Source of the DNA: an uncultured Pelagibacteraceae bacterium
GTDB taxonomy: Bacteria > Pseudomonadota > Alphaproteobacteria > Pelagibacterales > Pelagibacteraceae
DNA length: 64,000 nucleotides
Reading direction: 5' to 3'
Assembly: GCA_902623075.1 (NCBI GenBank)
Contig: CACNSD010000002.1
Span: 62,001 to 126,000 of the forward strand
The notes under the pieces were generated by a model. It was not told the DNA's origin and searched no databases. It saw only the letters and a program-made list of their open reading frames with translations. How positions within the stretch are numbered: position 1 is the first letter of the stretch; each line of letters starts with the position of its first letter. A program made the position numbers and the translations under genes. Positions 22,265-31,308 of the stretch are shown here, one piece after another.

Positions 22265-25200
22265 CTTTTTTTTCTTCTTTTTTGAAACTAATTGGATTTT
22301 CTAATTTATTTAACATTTCTTTAGGACAAACTTGTACAAAATTATTTATTTCTTCTTCATAATTTTTAATTATTTTTCTAGATAATTCCGAGCCAGTTTC
22401 ACTAAGGTGTTCTGTAACTAACTTTTTTAAAAATTCTTTCCAATAACTCGTATCAACATTTTGCCATACCACCGAGGCTGGATTTACTTTTTTTTCAAAT
22501 TGTTGATTTTTATCATAAATAAAAGCCATTCCACCCGTCATACCAGCTGCAAAATTATCCCCTACCTCACCTAATATTACAACTGTACCTCCTGTCATGT
22601 ATTCACATCCATTGGAATCACACCCTTCAATAACTGTAGTTGCTCCAGAATTTCTTACAGCGAATCTGTCCCCAGCTAAACCAGCTGCAAATAGTTTTCC
22701 TGATGTAGCGCCATATAAAACAGTATTTCCTATAATAGTATTTTCATTTGAAATTAAATTACTCTCCTCTGAAAGTTTTATTACAATAGTTGCACCTGAT
22801 AAGCCTTTGCCTACATAATCATTAGCATCTCCTTTAAGCACAAGCTTTAAGCCTTTTGTAGAAAAAGCACCAAAAGACTGTCCAGCTGATCCCTTAAAAT
22901 TCAGTGTCAAAAAATTTTCATCTAACTTTTCATAACCATACTTTTTATAAAGGTGATGAGAAATTCTAGTTCCTACTGCTCTATTAGTATTTTTAATAAA
23001 ATATTCTTTTTCAATTTTTTGTGAACTGTCCAAAGCACTTTCAATTTCTGGCCAAATTTCATGATCCAAAGTATCAGGAACCTTATTGATTTCTAAATTT
23101 TCACAATATCTTTTATTATCTCCTGGGTCAGCTTGAACAAATAATGGGTTTAAATCTAAATCATCTAGATTGGGGGATGCCTTGTTAACTTGCATTAACA
23201 AATCTGTTCTTCCAATTATATCGTTTAAAGACTTAAAACCCAATTCAGCAAGTATTTCTCGAACTTCAGACGCTATGAAAGTAAATAAGTTAACAACTTT
23301 ATCTGGTGTTCCCGTAAATTTTTCTCTTAATTTTTCATCTTGAGTACAAACTCCAACAGGACATGTATTTGAATGACACTGCCTAACCATTATGCATCCC
23401 ATAGCTACTAAAGCTGTTGTTGCAACACCATACTCTTCAGCGCCCATCATTGCTGCTATAACAACATCTCTACCTGTTTTAATTCCACCATCAGTTCTTA
23501 AAGTAACTTTGTGTCTTAGATTGTTTAATGTTAATACTTGATTAGCCTCAGTTAGTCCCATCTCCCAGGGTATACCTACATATTTAACACTTGTTTGTGG
23601 AGTTGCTCCAGTTCCACCATTGTGTCCAGAAATTAATATTATATCGGCCTCAGCTTTAGCAACACCTGCCGCAATAGTACCAACTCCAGAAGATGCAACT
23701 AATTTTACCCCAATACGTGCTTTAGGATTTATCTGCTTTAAATCATAGATTAATTGAGCTAAATCTTCTATTGAATAAATATCATGGTGTGGAGGTGGAG
23801 ATATTAAAGTAACTCCAGGTGTTGAATGTCTTAGTTTTGCTATCTCCTCAGTTACCTTAAAACCAGGGAGTTGACCACCTTCTCCTGGCTTTGCCCCTTG
23901 AGCAATTTTTATTTCTATTTCATTACAGTTATTTAAATAATTGATTGTTACTCCAAATCTCGCTGAGGCTATTTGTTTAACTCTTGAATTTGCACTATCC
24001 CCATTTTGCATAATTTTAAATCTTTCCTCGTCCTCACCGCCTTCCCCACTACAAGATGCACCTTTAATTCTATTCATACCCTTCGCTAAGGTCTCATGAG
24101 CTTCTTTAGATAATGCCCCATGAGACATGCTTCCACTTCCAAATCTTTTTAGTATATTTTGAATAGGCTCTACTTCATTTAAATTAATAGATGGTCCTAA
24201 TTTTTTTTTTCTAAAATTAATTAAATCTCTTAAATTTATTGGAGGTAAATTATAAATTCCTTCAGCATATTTTTTATATGCCTTGTATGAATTTGAGCCA
24301 ACAGCACTTTGTAATAAATGAATAAGCCTTCCTTGATATTGATGTGTCTCACCATTTTTTCGATACCTATATATACCACCTATTGGTAAAACAGTTTCTG
24401 AACTTTCAAAAGCTTCCTTATGTATTGCTCTTATTTTTTTTTCAATACCGGTAAGACCTATTCCAGAAATCTTTGATACAACTCCTGGAAAATAATCACT
24501 TACAATTGTTCGGCTCAAGCCCACAGTTTCAAAATTACATCCTCCTCTATATGAACTTAAAACTGAAATACCCATTTTTGACATTATCTTTAACAGTCCA
24601 GCATTTACAGATTTAATATATCTCTCAACACAATCATCAAAACTAAACTGACCAAATAATTTTTTTTTGTGTCTGTGATAGAGGCTATCAAAAGCTAAAT
24701 ATGGGTTAACTGTTGTTGCACCAACACCTATGAGCGTTGCAAAAGAATGTGTATCTAAAGCCTCCCCAGACTGAACATTGATTGAAACATATCCTCTTAG
24801 TTTTTTGTTAATCAAGAAGGTATTTATTGCACCTACACTTAAAAGCATTGGAATAGGCAATTTATTTTCTGATAAGTCCTTATCACTCAAAATTAATTGA
24901 GTAACACCTTGTCTAACTGCTATTTCGGCCTCTTTTTCAATTCTTTTTATAGCTAGTGATAAATTTTCATCACTAGAAAAAGTACAATCTATCGTTAAAG
25001 AATTTTTACCAAAAAAATTAATAAATTTATCAAATTGAGAGTTTGATAAAACTGGACTGTTCAAAACATAAATATTTTCTTTAGTTAAAGTATCAAAATC
25101 TAAAATGTTTCCTAGATTCCCAAAACGAGTTTTAAGACTCATTACTTTGTTTTCTCTGAGAGAGTCAATTGGAGGGTTAGTTACTTGACTAAAATTCTGT

Positions 25201-26762
25201 CTGAAAAAATGATAAAGTGGTCTATATTTATCAGATAATACTGCTAGGGGTGTATCATCACCCATTGAACCAGTGGCCTCTTTAGCATCCTCTGCCATAG
25301 GATGTAGAATTAATTCTAAATCTTCAAGACTTATTCCAAATGTATATTGTCTTCGTCTTAATGCTTCTCCCTCAAAACTATGTTTCTCATTGGAAATACG
25401 TAATTTTTCATCTAAATCTATAATTTGAGAATTAAAATGCTTAAATTCTTTTGCTAAATAATCTTTGATATCTTTATTAGAAAATACTTTTCCTTTTTCA
25501 ATCCTTACTCCTATAATTTCACCAGGTCCCAATCTTCCTTTGGATAATATCTTCTTTTCATTTAGTTCAATCATTCCAGTTTCAGAACCTGCAAAAAGAA
25601 GTTTATCTTTTGTTATTGCATATCGAAGCGGCCTTAAACCATTTCTATCATTTGCTGCAATCACCCATTCATTATCAGTAGCTGCAATCGCTGCTGGCCC
25701 ATCCCAAGGTTCCATTGTACTATTTAAAAAATTAAATAATTGTTGATGATTTCTTGGTAGTGTTTTATTTTTCTTTGACCAAGCATCTGGGACTAACATA
25801 AGTTTTGCCAAAGGTGCAGGCTTACCAGATTTATTTAATAACTCGAAAACATTATCTAATGCAGCTGAGTCTGATACACCTTTTTGTATAACTGGTTTTA
25901 AATTTTCTACACTTTCAAATAATGGGCTGCTCATTTCTTGTTCATGAACACGCATCCAATTTTTATTTCCTTTGTAAGTATTTATCTCACCATTATGTGC
26001 TATTGCTCTAAATGGTTGAGCTAAACTCCAACTCGGAGCAGTATTAGTTGAAAATCTTTGATGAAAAATTGCATATCTTGACACAAATCTTTTATCTTTA
26101 AGATCCAAGTAAAAATCAGAGATACCTTCGGCTAAGTACAAACCCTTATATATTATTGACTTTGAACTTATAGAACAAATATAAAAATTATTTAAGGATA
26201 ATTGAAATGCTTTATTCTCAATTTTTTTTCTGGTTTCATAAATCTTTCTCTCTAGATCTTTATCAAGCAAATTTTTATCATTAGATTTGAATAGAACTTG
26301 CATAATTTCTGGCATTGTTTGTAAAGCTTTTTGTCCTAAAATTTTAGGATTTACCGGGACCTGTCTCCAACCATATATACTAAAATTATTTTTGGTTAAT
26401 TCACTTTCTACTATGGTTTTACAGCTTTCTTGTGCAGAATAATCATTTCTTGGAAGAAATATCATTCCAACGCATATCTCAGAGTTGTCATAATCATGAC
26501 CAGTCACTTCAATTTTTTCTATAAAAAAGTCTTTTGGTATTTCTAAATGTATCCCAGCACCATCTCCGGTTTTTCCATCAGCATCAACAGCTCCTCTGTG
26601 CCATACAGCTTTTAAAGCTTCTATTCCATATTCAACAATAATCCTAGATTTTTTACCTTCAGTAGAAACAATTGCACCAACCCCACAAGCATCGTGTTCC
26701 ATCTCTTTTGAATAAACATGGTTTTTAGTTAATAATTTTAAATTTTTATTATAATTTTTCAT
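22257..26762 (-). CDS. gltB: Glutamate synthase (NADPH) large subunit
   Basis: A 1501-residue GOGAT alpha chain. A 25-residue propeptide precedes Cys26 in DACGVG, the N-terminal nucleophile of the class II glutaminase domain. The FMN-binding synthase domain contains PGEGGQLPG and GHNGGTGATP. Three iron-sulfur cysteines lie in CIMVRQCHSNTC, and the C-terminus is the GXGXG beta helix. It makes two glutamates from glutamine and 2-oxoglutarate, the main ammonia assimilation route with glutamine synthetase. It shares one base with gltD. Confidence 0.97.
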   Translation of the reverse strand: MKNYNKNLKLLTKNHVYSKEMEHDACGVGAIVSTEGKKSRIIVEYGIEALKAVWHRGAVDADGKTGDGAGIHLEIPKDFFIEKIEVTGHDYDNSEICVGMIFLPRNDYSAQESCKTIVESELTKNNFSIYGWRQVPVNPKILGQKALQTMPEIMQVLFKSNDKNLLDKDLERKIYETRKKIENKAFQLSLNNFYICSISSKSIIYKGLYLAEGISDFYLDLKDKRFVSRYAIFHQRFSTNTAPSWSLAQPFRAIAHNGEINTYKGNKNWMRVHEQEMSSPLFESVENLKPVIQKGVSDSAALDNVFELLNKSGKPAPLAKLMLVPDAWSKKNKTLPRNHQQLFNFLNSTMEPWDGPAAIAATDNEWVIAANDRNGLRPLRYAITKDKLLFAGSETGMIELNEKKILSKGRLGPGEIIGVRIEKGKVFSNKDIKDYLAKEFKHFNSQIIDLDEKLRISNEKHSFEGEALRRRQYTFGISLEDLELILHPMAEDAKEATGSMGDDTPLAVLSDKYRPLYHFFRQNFSQVTNPPIDSLRENKVMSLKTRFGNLGNILDFDTLTKENIYVLNSPVLSNSQFDKFINFFGKNSLTIDCTFSSDENLSLAIKRIEKEAEIAVRQGVTQLILSDKDLSENKLPIPMLLSVGAINTFLINKKLRGYVSINVQSGEALDTHSFATLIGVGATTVNPYLAFDSLYHRHKKKLFGQFSFDDCVERYIKSVNAGLLKIMSKMGISVLSSYRGGCNFETVGLSRTIVSDYFPGVVSKISGIGLTGIEKKIRAIHKEAFESSETVLPIGGIYRYRKNGETHQYQGRLIHLLQSAVGSNSYKAYKKYAEGIYNLPPINLRDLINFRKKKLGPSINLNEVEPIQNILKRFGSGSMSHGALSKEAHETLAKGMNRIKGASCSGEGGEDEERFKIMQNGDSANSRVKQIASARFGVTINYLNNCNEIEIKIAQGAKPGEGGQLPGFKVTEEIAKLRHSTPGVTLISPPPHHDIYSIEDLAQLIYDLKQINPKARIGVKLVASSGVGTIAAGVAKAEADIILISGHNGGTGATPQTSVKYVGIPWEMGLTEANQVLTLNNLRHKVTLRTDGGIKTGRDVVIAAMMGAEEYGVATTALVAMGCIMVRQCHSNTCPVGVCTQDEKLREKFTGTPDKVVNLFTFIASEVREILAELGFKSLNDIIGRTDLLMQVNKASPNLDDLDLNPLFVQADPGDNKRYCENLEINKVPDTLDHEIWPEIESALDSSQKIEKEYFIKNTNRAVGTRISHHLYKKYGYEKLDENFLTLNFKGSAGQSFGAFSTKGLKLVLKGDANDYVGKGLSGATIVIKLSEESNLISNENTIIGNTVLYGATSGKLFAAGLAGDRFAVRNSGATTVIEGCDSNGCEYMTGGTVVILGEVGDNFAAGMTGGMAFIYDKNQQFEKKVNPASVVWQNVDTSYWKEFLKKLVTEHLSETGSELSRKIIKNYEEEINNFVQVCPKEMLNKLENPISFKKEEKKVS

Positions 26763-28201
26763 TAAGCTACTTTTGATTTTTTATTTTCCATTTCTTCAAG
26801 ATGAATTTTTATTGCCGCTGCAGCATCTCTTCCATCTTTTATAGCCCATACAACTAGCGATGCTCCTCTTACTATGTCACCTGCCGCAAATACTCCCTTC
26901 AAGTTTGTTTCCATTGTATCAAAGTCAGTTTTTATTGTTCCCCATTTAGTTACTTGGAGTTCTTTTGCATCAAACAAGTTTGGCAGATCCTCTGGATCGA
27001 AACCCAGTGCTTTTATTACCATATCTGCTTTTATCTCATATTCAGAACCTTCTTTTACTTCAGGCTTCCTTCTTCCTGACTCATCTGGTTCACCTAATTG
27101 TATTTGGTCTACAATCAAATTTTCAACTTTATTTTTTCCTTTAAACTCTTTTGGGCTTGATAACCAAACAAATTCTACTCCTTCTTCTTCAGCATTAGCA
27201 ACCTCTCTTGATGAACCAGGCATATTTTCTTTATCTCGTCTGTACAAACATTTTACTGATTTTGCTTTTTGTCTAACTGATGTTCTTACACAATCCATTG
27301 CTGTGTCTCCACCGCCTATTACCACAACATCTTTACCTTCTGCGTTTAAAATTCCTTTATCAAATAATTCTACTTGATCACCTAGACCTTTTTTATTTGA
27401 TGCTGTTAAAAATTCCATTGCTGGAAAAATATTATCTAAATCGTTTCCAGGCAATTCAACTTCTCTTGGTTTATACACTCCAGTTGCTATAAGAATTGCA
27501 TCATGTTTTTTTCTAAGTTGATCTAAGGTTGCGTCTTTACCAACTTCAAAATTTTGAACAAATTCAATACCACCATCTTTTAAAAGTTTTGTTCTTCTTT
27601 CAACAACATGTTTTTCAAGTTTAAAACTTGGTATTCCATAAATTAATAGACCTCCAGCTCGATCATATCTGTCATAAACGGTAATTTTGTAACCATTTTT
27701 TCTTAATTGCTCTGCCGCTGCCAGTCCAGCTGGCCCAGCTCCAATAATGCCTACACTCTGATTTTTCTCAAATTTTACTGAAATTGGCTTTACCCAGCCT
27801 TGAGCCCATGCGTTGTCAGTTATATATTTTTCCATTGAACCAATGGTAACAGTGCCATGACCTGACTGCTCAATTACACAATTTCCTTCACATAATCTAT
27901 CTTGTGGACATATTCTTCCACATACTTCAGGCATATTATTTGTGCTCTGAGACAATTCATAAGCCTCTTTTAATCTCCCCTCTGCGGTTAACTTAAGCCA
28001 ATCAGGGATATTATTGCTTAGAGGGCAATGAACCTGACAAAATGGAACACCGCATTGAGAACACCTACTAGATTGTTCTTGCGCTTTACGATTAATAAAC
28101 TCGTCATAAATTTCTTTAAAATCTTCTTTGCGAGTTTCAACACCTCTTTTAGGTGGAGTCTGTTGACCTATTTCGACAAATTTAAGCATTTTATCAGTCA
28201 T
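26762..28201 (-). CDS. gltD: Glutamate synthase (NADPH) small subunit
   Basis: A 479-residue GOGAT beta chain. The N-terminal cysteines CSQCGVPFCQVHC and CGRICPQDRLCEGNC ligate 4Fe-4S clusters, IGAGPAGLAAAEQL binds FAD and VVIGGGDTAMDCVR binds NADPH. It passes electrons from NADPH to GltB. Here gltD is first in the operon. Its upstream region holds a 10-bp inverted repeat. Confidence 0.97.
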   Translation of the reverse strand: MTDKMLKFVEIGQQTPPKRGVETRKEDFKEIYDEFINRKAQEQSSRCSQCGVPFCQVHCPLSNNIPDWLKLTAEGRLKEAYELSQSTNNMPEVCGRICPQDRLCEGNCVIEQSGHGTVTIGSMEKYITDNAWAQGWVKPISVKFEKNQSVGIIGAGPAGLAAAEQLRKNGYKITVYDRYDRAGGLLIYGIPSFKLEKHVVERRTKLLKDGGIEFVQNFEVGKDATLDQLRKKHDAILIATGVYKPREVELPGNDLDNIFPAMEFLTASNKKGLGDQVELFDKGILNAEGKDVVVIGGGDTAMDCVRTSVRQKAKSVKCLYRRDKENMPGSSREVANAEEEGVEFVWLSSPKEFKGKNKVENLIVDQIQLGEPDESGRRKPEVKEGSEYEIKADMVIKALGFDPEDLPNLFDAKELQVTKWGTIKTDFDTMETNLKGVFAAGDIVRGASLVVWAIKDGRDAAAAIKIHLEEMENKKSKVA

Positions 28202-28384
28202 TTTTTTTTATAAACTACGGCAAAATATACATTGTTTTTATTAGTAAAAGAATTATTTAGGTCAGTATTTATTACCTATTTTATCTAATAAATACCGTTA
28301 AATATAAATATTTTATAATTTGCATACCTAATATGTATAAATCGAAGTGTTTGAATTGCCTTTTTTTTAGGCTACGAAGAGTTG
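28202..28384. promoter_or_regulatory. Divergent gltD/uppP intergenic region with inverted repeat
   Basis: A spacer of about 183 bp between divergent gltD and uppP must hold promoters for both. A perfect inverted repeat GTATTTATTA (28265-28274) and TAATAAATAC (28286-28295) with an 11-nt centre lies on the gltD side. It could be an operator for nitrogen control or an mRNA hairpin. No transcription factor is encoded nearby. Promoter boxes cannot be assigned reliably in such AT-rich DNA. Confidence 0.4.
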
Positions 28385-29149
28385 ATGCTGCAAAATATAA
28401 TTGAAATTATCATTCTTTCAGCAATTCAAGGGATTTCTGAATTTTTACCTGTAAGTTCATCTGCTCATTTAATTTTGATATCAACTTTATACGAGTTTAA
28501 ATCTAGTTCTCTTTTAATCGACATCAGCTTGCATTTAGGATCTTTAATGGCAATAATTTATTTTTTTAAAGATGAATTATTTGACACCAGAAAAAATAAA
28601 AAACTCTTAAGTTTAATTATACTTGGATCTATTCCTTTAATAATTGTTGGCTATATGTTTTATATCACTGAAATAATTTACCATTTAAGAAATATAGAAA
28701 TTATTGCATGGGCTACTTTAGTTTTTGCGATTGTCTTATATATCTCAGATAAAAGCCGATTTGACAAAAAAATATCTTCAAATTTAAACTTTCAGTCAAT
28801 TATATTTATAGGCATTTTTCAAATTTTTTCACTTGTACCAGGAGTTAGTAGGGCAGGAATTACAATAACAGCCGCAAGAATTTTAAAATTCAACAGAGTA
28901 GACTCAAGTAAAATATCTTTTTTGCTTTCCATACCAGCTTTGGCAGGAGCTAGTTTTTTAAGTTTTACAGATATTTTAAAACAAACAATAGAATTCAACT
29001 ACCTAATAGTTATAGCAATTATATCTTCTTTTGTTTTTTCTTTTTTAACGGTTAAATTCTTTTTAATTTATATAAATAGATTCTCAATGAATGCATTTGT
29101 AGTTTATAGGATTATAATTGCTTTAATTTTATTTAGTCTAATTTATTAA
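28385..29149 (+). CDS. uppP: Undecaprenyl-diphosphatase (UppP/BacA)
   Basis: A 254-residue polytopic membrane protein with the family motifs near the N-terminus, AIQGISEFLPVSSSAHL, which contain the catalytic glutamates region, and PGVSRAGITITAAR near residue 155. It dephosphorylates undecaprenyl diphosphate to recycle the lipid carrier for peptidoglycan and surface glycans. An in-frame TTG one codon upstream exists, but the ATG at 28385 gives the usual N-terminus. The stop shares four bases with the convergent exporter gene. Confidence 0.95.
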   Translation: MLQNIIEIIILSAIQGISEFLPVSSSAHLILISTLYEFKSSSLLIDISLHLGSLMAIIYFFKDELFDTRKNKKLLSLIILGSIPLIIVGYMFYITEIIYHLRNIEIIAWATLVFAIVLYISDKSRFDKKISSNLNFQSIIFIGIFQIFSLVPGVSRAGITITAARILKFNRVDSSKISFLLSIPALAGASFLSFTDILKQTIEFNYLIVIAIISSFVFSFLTVKFFLIYINRFSMNAFVVYRIIIALILFSLIY

Positions 29150-30039
29150 GCATATTTCTTTTTTACTAAAGGTAATAATTGAGATAGGAGAACTCCACAT
29201 AAAATAAAAAAACATCCAAGTAAGTTATTAATGTCTAAAATTTGATTTAAAATAAACCATGCAGCTATAGTAGCAAATACACCTTCTAACGAAAAAATAA
29301 TAGCTGCAGGTGCTGGAGTAATATTCTTTTGTGCATAAATTTGTAAAACAAAGGCAAATCCACCAGATAATATGCCTGCATATAAAATTGAATAAATTTC
29401 CATTAAAATATTATTTAAAATAAACTCCTCATAAATAATCCCGATTATAAATGAAAATATAGCTACTATTAAAGTTTGTATTGCTCCTAATGTAAGTGGA
29501 AGATTATATTTAGTTACTATAATTCCAGTAAAAATTATGTGTGTACTCCAAAATAAAGCTCCAAGAATAACTAAACTATCTCCCAGTCTTACTGTTGCAT
29601 CATAAAAATTTGTTAATAAATATCCTCCAATCAAGCATAAAACCACTGAAGGCCAAACGCTCCAATGCAATGACTTTTTACTAAACAAAAAAATGATAAT
29701 TGGCACCATAGGTACATAAAAAATTGTAAAGAAGGCAGCATTTGCAACATCTGTATATAACAAAGCAACTTGTTGTAGTGCTGAACCTAAAAATAAAGAT
29801 AATCCTATTAATAGTGAATAAATTATAAAGGTTTTTTTATCGAATTTAAATTCTGACTTAAAATGTTTAAATTCAAATAAAATCATAAGTGGTGTTATAG
29901 CTAAAAAACCAACAAAAAATCTTACTGCATTAAATGTAAAAGGACCAATATTGTCCATGCCCGTATCTTGGGCAATAAAAGTTGTCCCCCAAATGAGAGT
30001 GCATAGTAAAGCACTAAATAAGGAGATGGACTTATACAT
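29146..30039 (-). CDS. DMT superfamily (EamA) transporter
   Basis: A 297-residue protein with about ten transmembrane segments in two EamA repeats (starting near LLCTLIWGTTFIAQD and LGALFWSTHIIFTG). Members export amino acids or metabolites, but the substrate is not predictable. It is 5 bp downstream of aceF on the same strand, so it is probably the last gene of the pyruvate dehydrogenase operon. Confidence 0.85.
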   Translation of the reverse strand: MYKSISLFSALLCTLIWGTTFIAQDTGMDNIGPFTFNAVRFFVGFLAITPLMILFEFKHFKSEFKFDKKTFIIYSLLIGLSLFLGSALQQVALLYTDVANAAFFTIFYVPMVPIIIFLFSKKSLHWSVWPSVVLCLIGGYLLTNFYDATVRLGDSLVILGALFWSTHIIFTGIIVTKYNLPLTLGAIQTLIVAIFSFIIGIIYEEFILNNILMEIYSILYAGILSGGFAFVLQIYAQKNITPAPAAIIFSLEGVFATIAAWFILNQILDINNLLGCFFILCGVLLSQLLPLVKKKYA

Positions 30040-30044
30040 TTTAG

Positions 30045-31307
30045 TTAGACTGCTAGTTTATAGGCAAAATTTTTACCTAGGTTTTCTTTTAAATCGTTAT
30101 TAAACCTAGCTGCTTCTGCTCCATCAATAATTCTATGATCGTAAGATAAGGAAATCGGTAGCATAGTTCTGATTTGAAATTTTCCATTTATAAAAATTTG
30201 TTTTTTTTCAGATCTACCTACTCCTAATATAGCAACTTCAGGATAATTAATTATAGGAGTAAAAAATGAGCCTCCTATACCACCTAAACTTGTAATCGTC
30301 ATCGATCCACCAAATAATTCTTTTTTATCAATTTTCAAATTTCTACAAAGCTCACTTATTTCTTTCAACTCTTTGCTTATTAATGAAATTTTTTTATTAT
30401 TTGCATTCCTTATTTTTGGAACCATTAATCCATTTGGTGTATCGACCGCTATTCCTATATGGTAGTAATTTTTTATAGTCATTTTTCCACTATCAATTTC
30501 ATCAATAGAGGAATTAAAATTAGGAAATTTTTTTAAGGATGCAACTAAAGCCTTTATGATAAACGCCAGAGGTGTAATTTTAATTTTTTCTCCAGTATAT
30601 ATATCTGTTAATGAACTTCTGAAACTTTCCATTTCAGTAATGTCAGCTTCATCATGATTTGTTACATGAGGAATTGTAGTCCATGAATTGATAAGATATT
30701 TTGATGATAATTTTTTAACTCTAGGTATATCTTTAATTTCAACCTCACCAAATTCAGAATGTTCAAATTCACTTTTAATTTTATCAGGTTTGCTACCTTT
30801 TACTACGACATTATTTTTTGAATTAGATGATATAAATTTTTTAATATCATCTTCAACAACTCTACCATCTCTCTCACTTCCAGCTACTTGATTAATATCT
30901 ACACCAAGTTCTCTAGCAAATTTTCTTGCTTTTGGACTTGCAGATAATATATCTGAAACTTTGTTCGAATAAACGGTGTTTTGTTGAATTTCAGGCTTTA
31001 TTAAATCATTTTTTTTAAATTCTTTTTTAATTTCTTGTTTTTCTATTACTTCTTCTTTTTTAACTCCTGAATTATTTTCCATAGTTAATATTAAGTCACC
31101 TTCAGAAACTTTATCTCCTACTTTTATTTTTAAATGTTTAATTTTACCTTCTAAATTAGATGGTATTTCTACGCTAGATTTATCACTTTCAATTGTTATT
31201 AAAGGATCATTTTTTTTTATTGATTGACCTTCAGCTATCAATACCTCGATCACCTCAACATCTTTAAAGTCTCCGATATTAGGTACTTTAATCTCTATTT
31301 CAGACAT
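30045..31307 (-). CDS. aceF: Pyruvate dehydrogenase E2, dihydrolipoamide acetyltransferase
   Basis: A 420-residue E2 from the ATG at 31307, which fits the family start (SEIEIKVPNIGDF) and lies one base after the aceE stop; a longer in-frame start at 31343 would only add 12 unrelated residues. One lipoyl domain covers about 1-75 with the modified Lys in ESDKSSVEIP. The E1/E3-binding domain is at about 120-155 (ASPKARKFARELGVDI), and the catalytic domain ends with SYDHRIIDGAEAARF, carrying the active His. It transfers acetyl groups to CoA. E. coli AceF has three lipoyl domains; here a second one is attached to AceE. Confidence 0.93.
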   Translation of the reverse strand: MSEIEIKVPNIGDFKDVEVIEVLIAEGQSIKKNDPLITIESDKSSVEIPSNLEGKIKHLKIKVGDKVSEGDLILTMENNSGVKKEEVIEKQEIKKEFKKNDLIKPEIQQNTVYSNKVSDILSASPKARKFARELGVDINQVAGSERDGRVVEDDIKKFISSNSKNNVVVKGSKPDKIKSEFEHSEFGEVEIKDIPRVKKLSSKYLINSWTTIPHVTNHDEADITEMESFRSSLTDIYTGEKIKITPLAFIIKALVASLKKFPNFNSSIDEIDSGKMTIKNYYHIGIAVDTPNGLMVPKIRNANNKKISLISKELKEISELCRNLKIDKKELFGGSMTITSLGGIGGSFFTPIINYPEVAILGVGRSEKKQIFINGKFQIRTMLPISLSYDHRIIDGAEAARFNNDLKENLGKNFAYKLAV

Positions 31308-31308
31308 T

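Noticed and set aside
26874..27377. A 167-codon ORF on the plus strand inside gltD, and similar long antisense ORFs in pheT, gltB and aceE
   Set aside because: They lie antisense to strongly conserved genes, have no domain and low-complexity composition, and are shadows of codon bias.
28333..28404. A 23-codon ORF running into uppP
   Set aside because: It overlaps the well-supported uppP start and has no ribosome binding site or family features.
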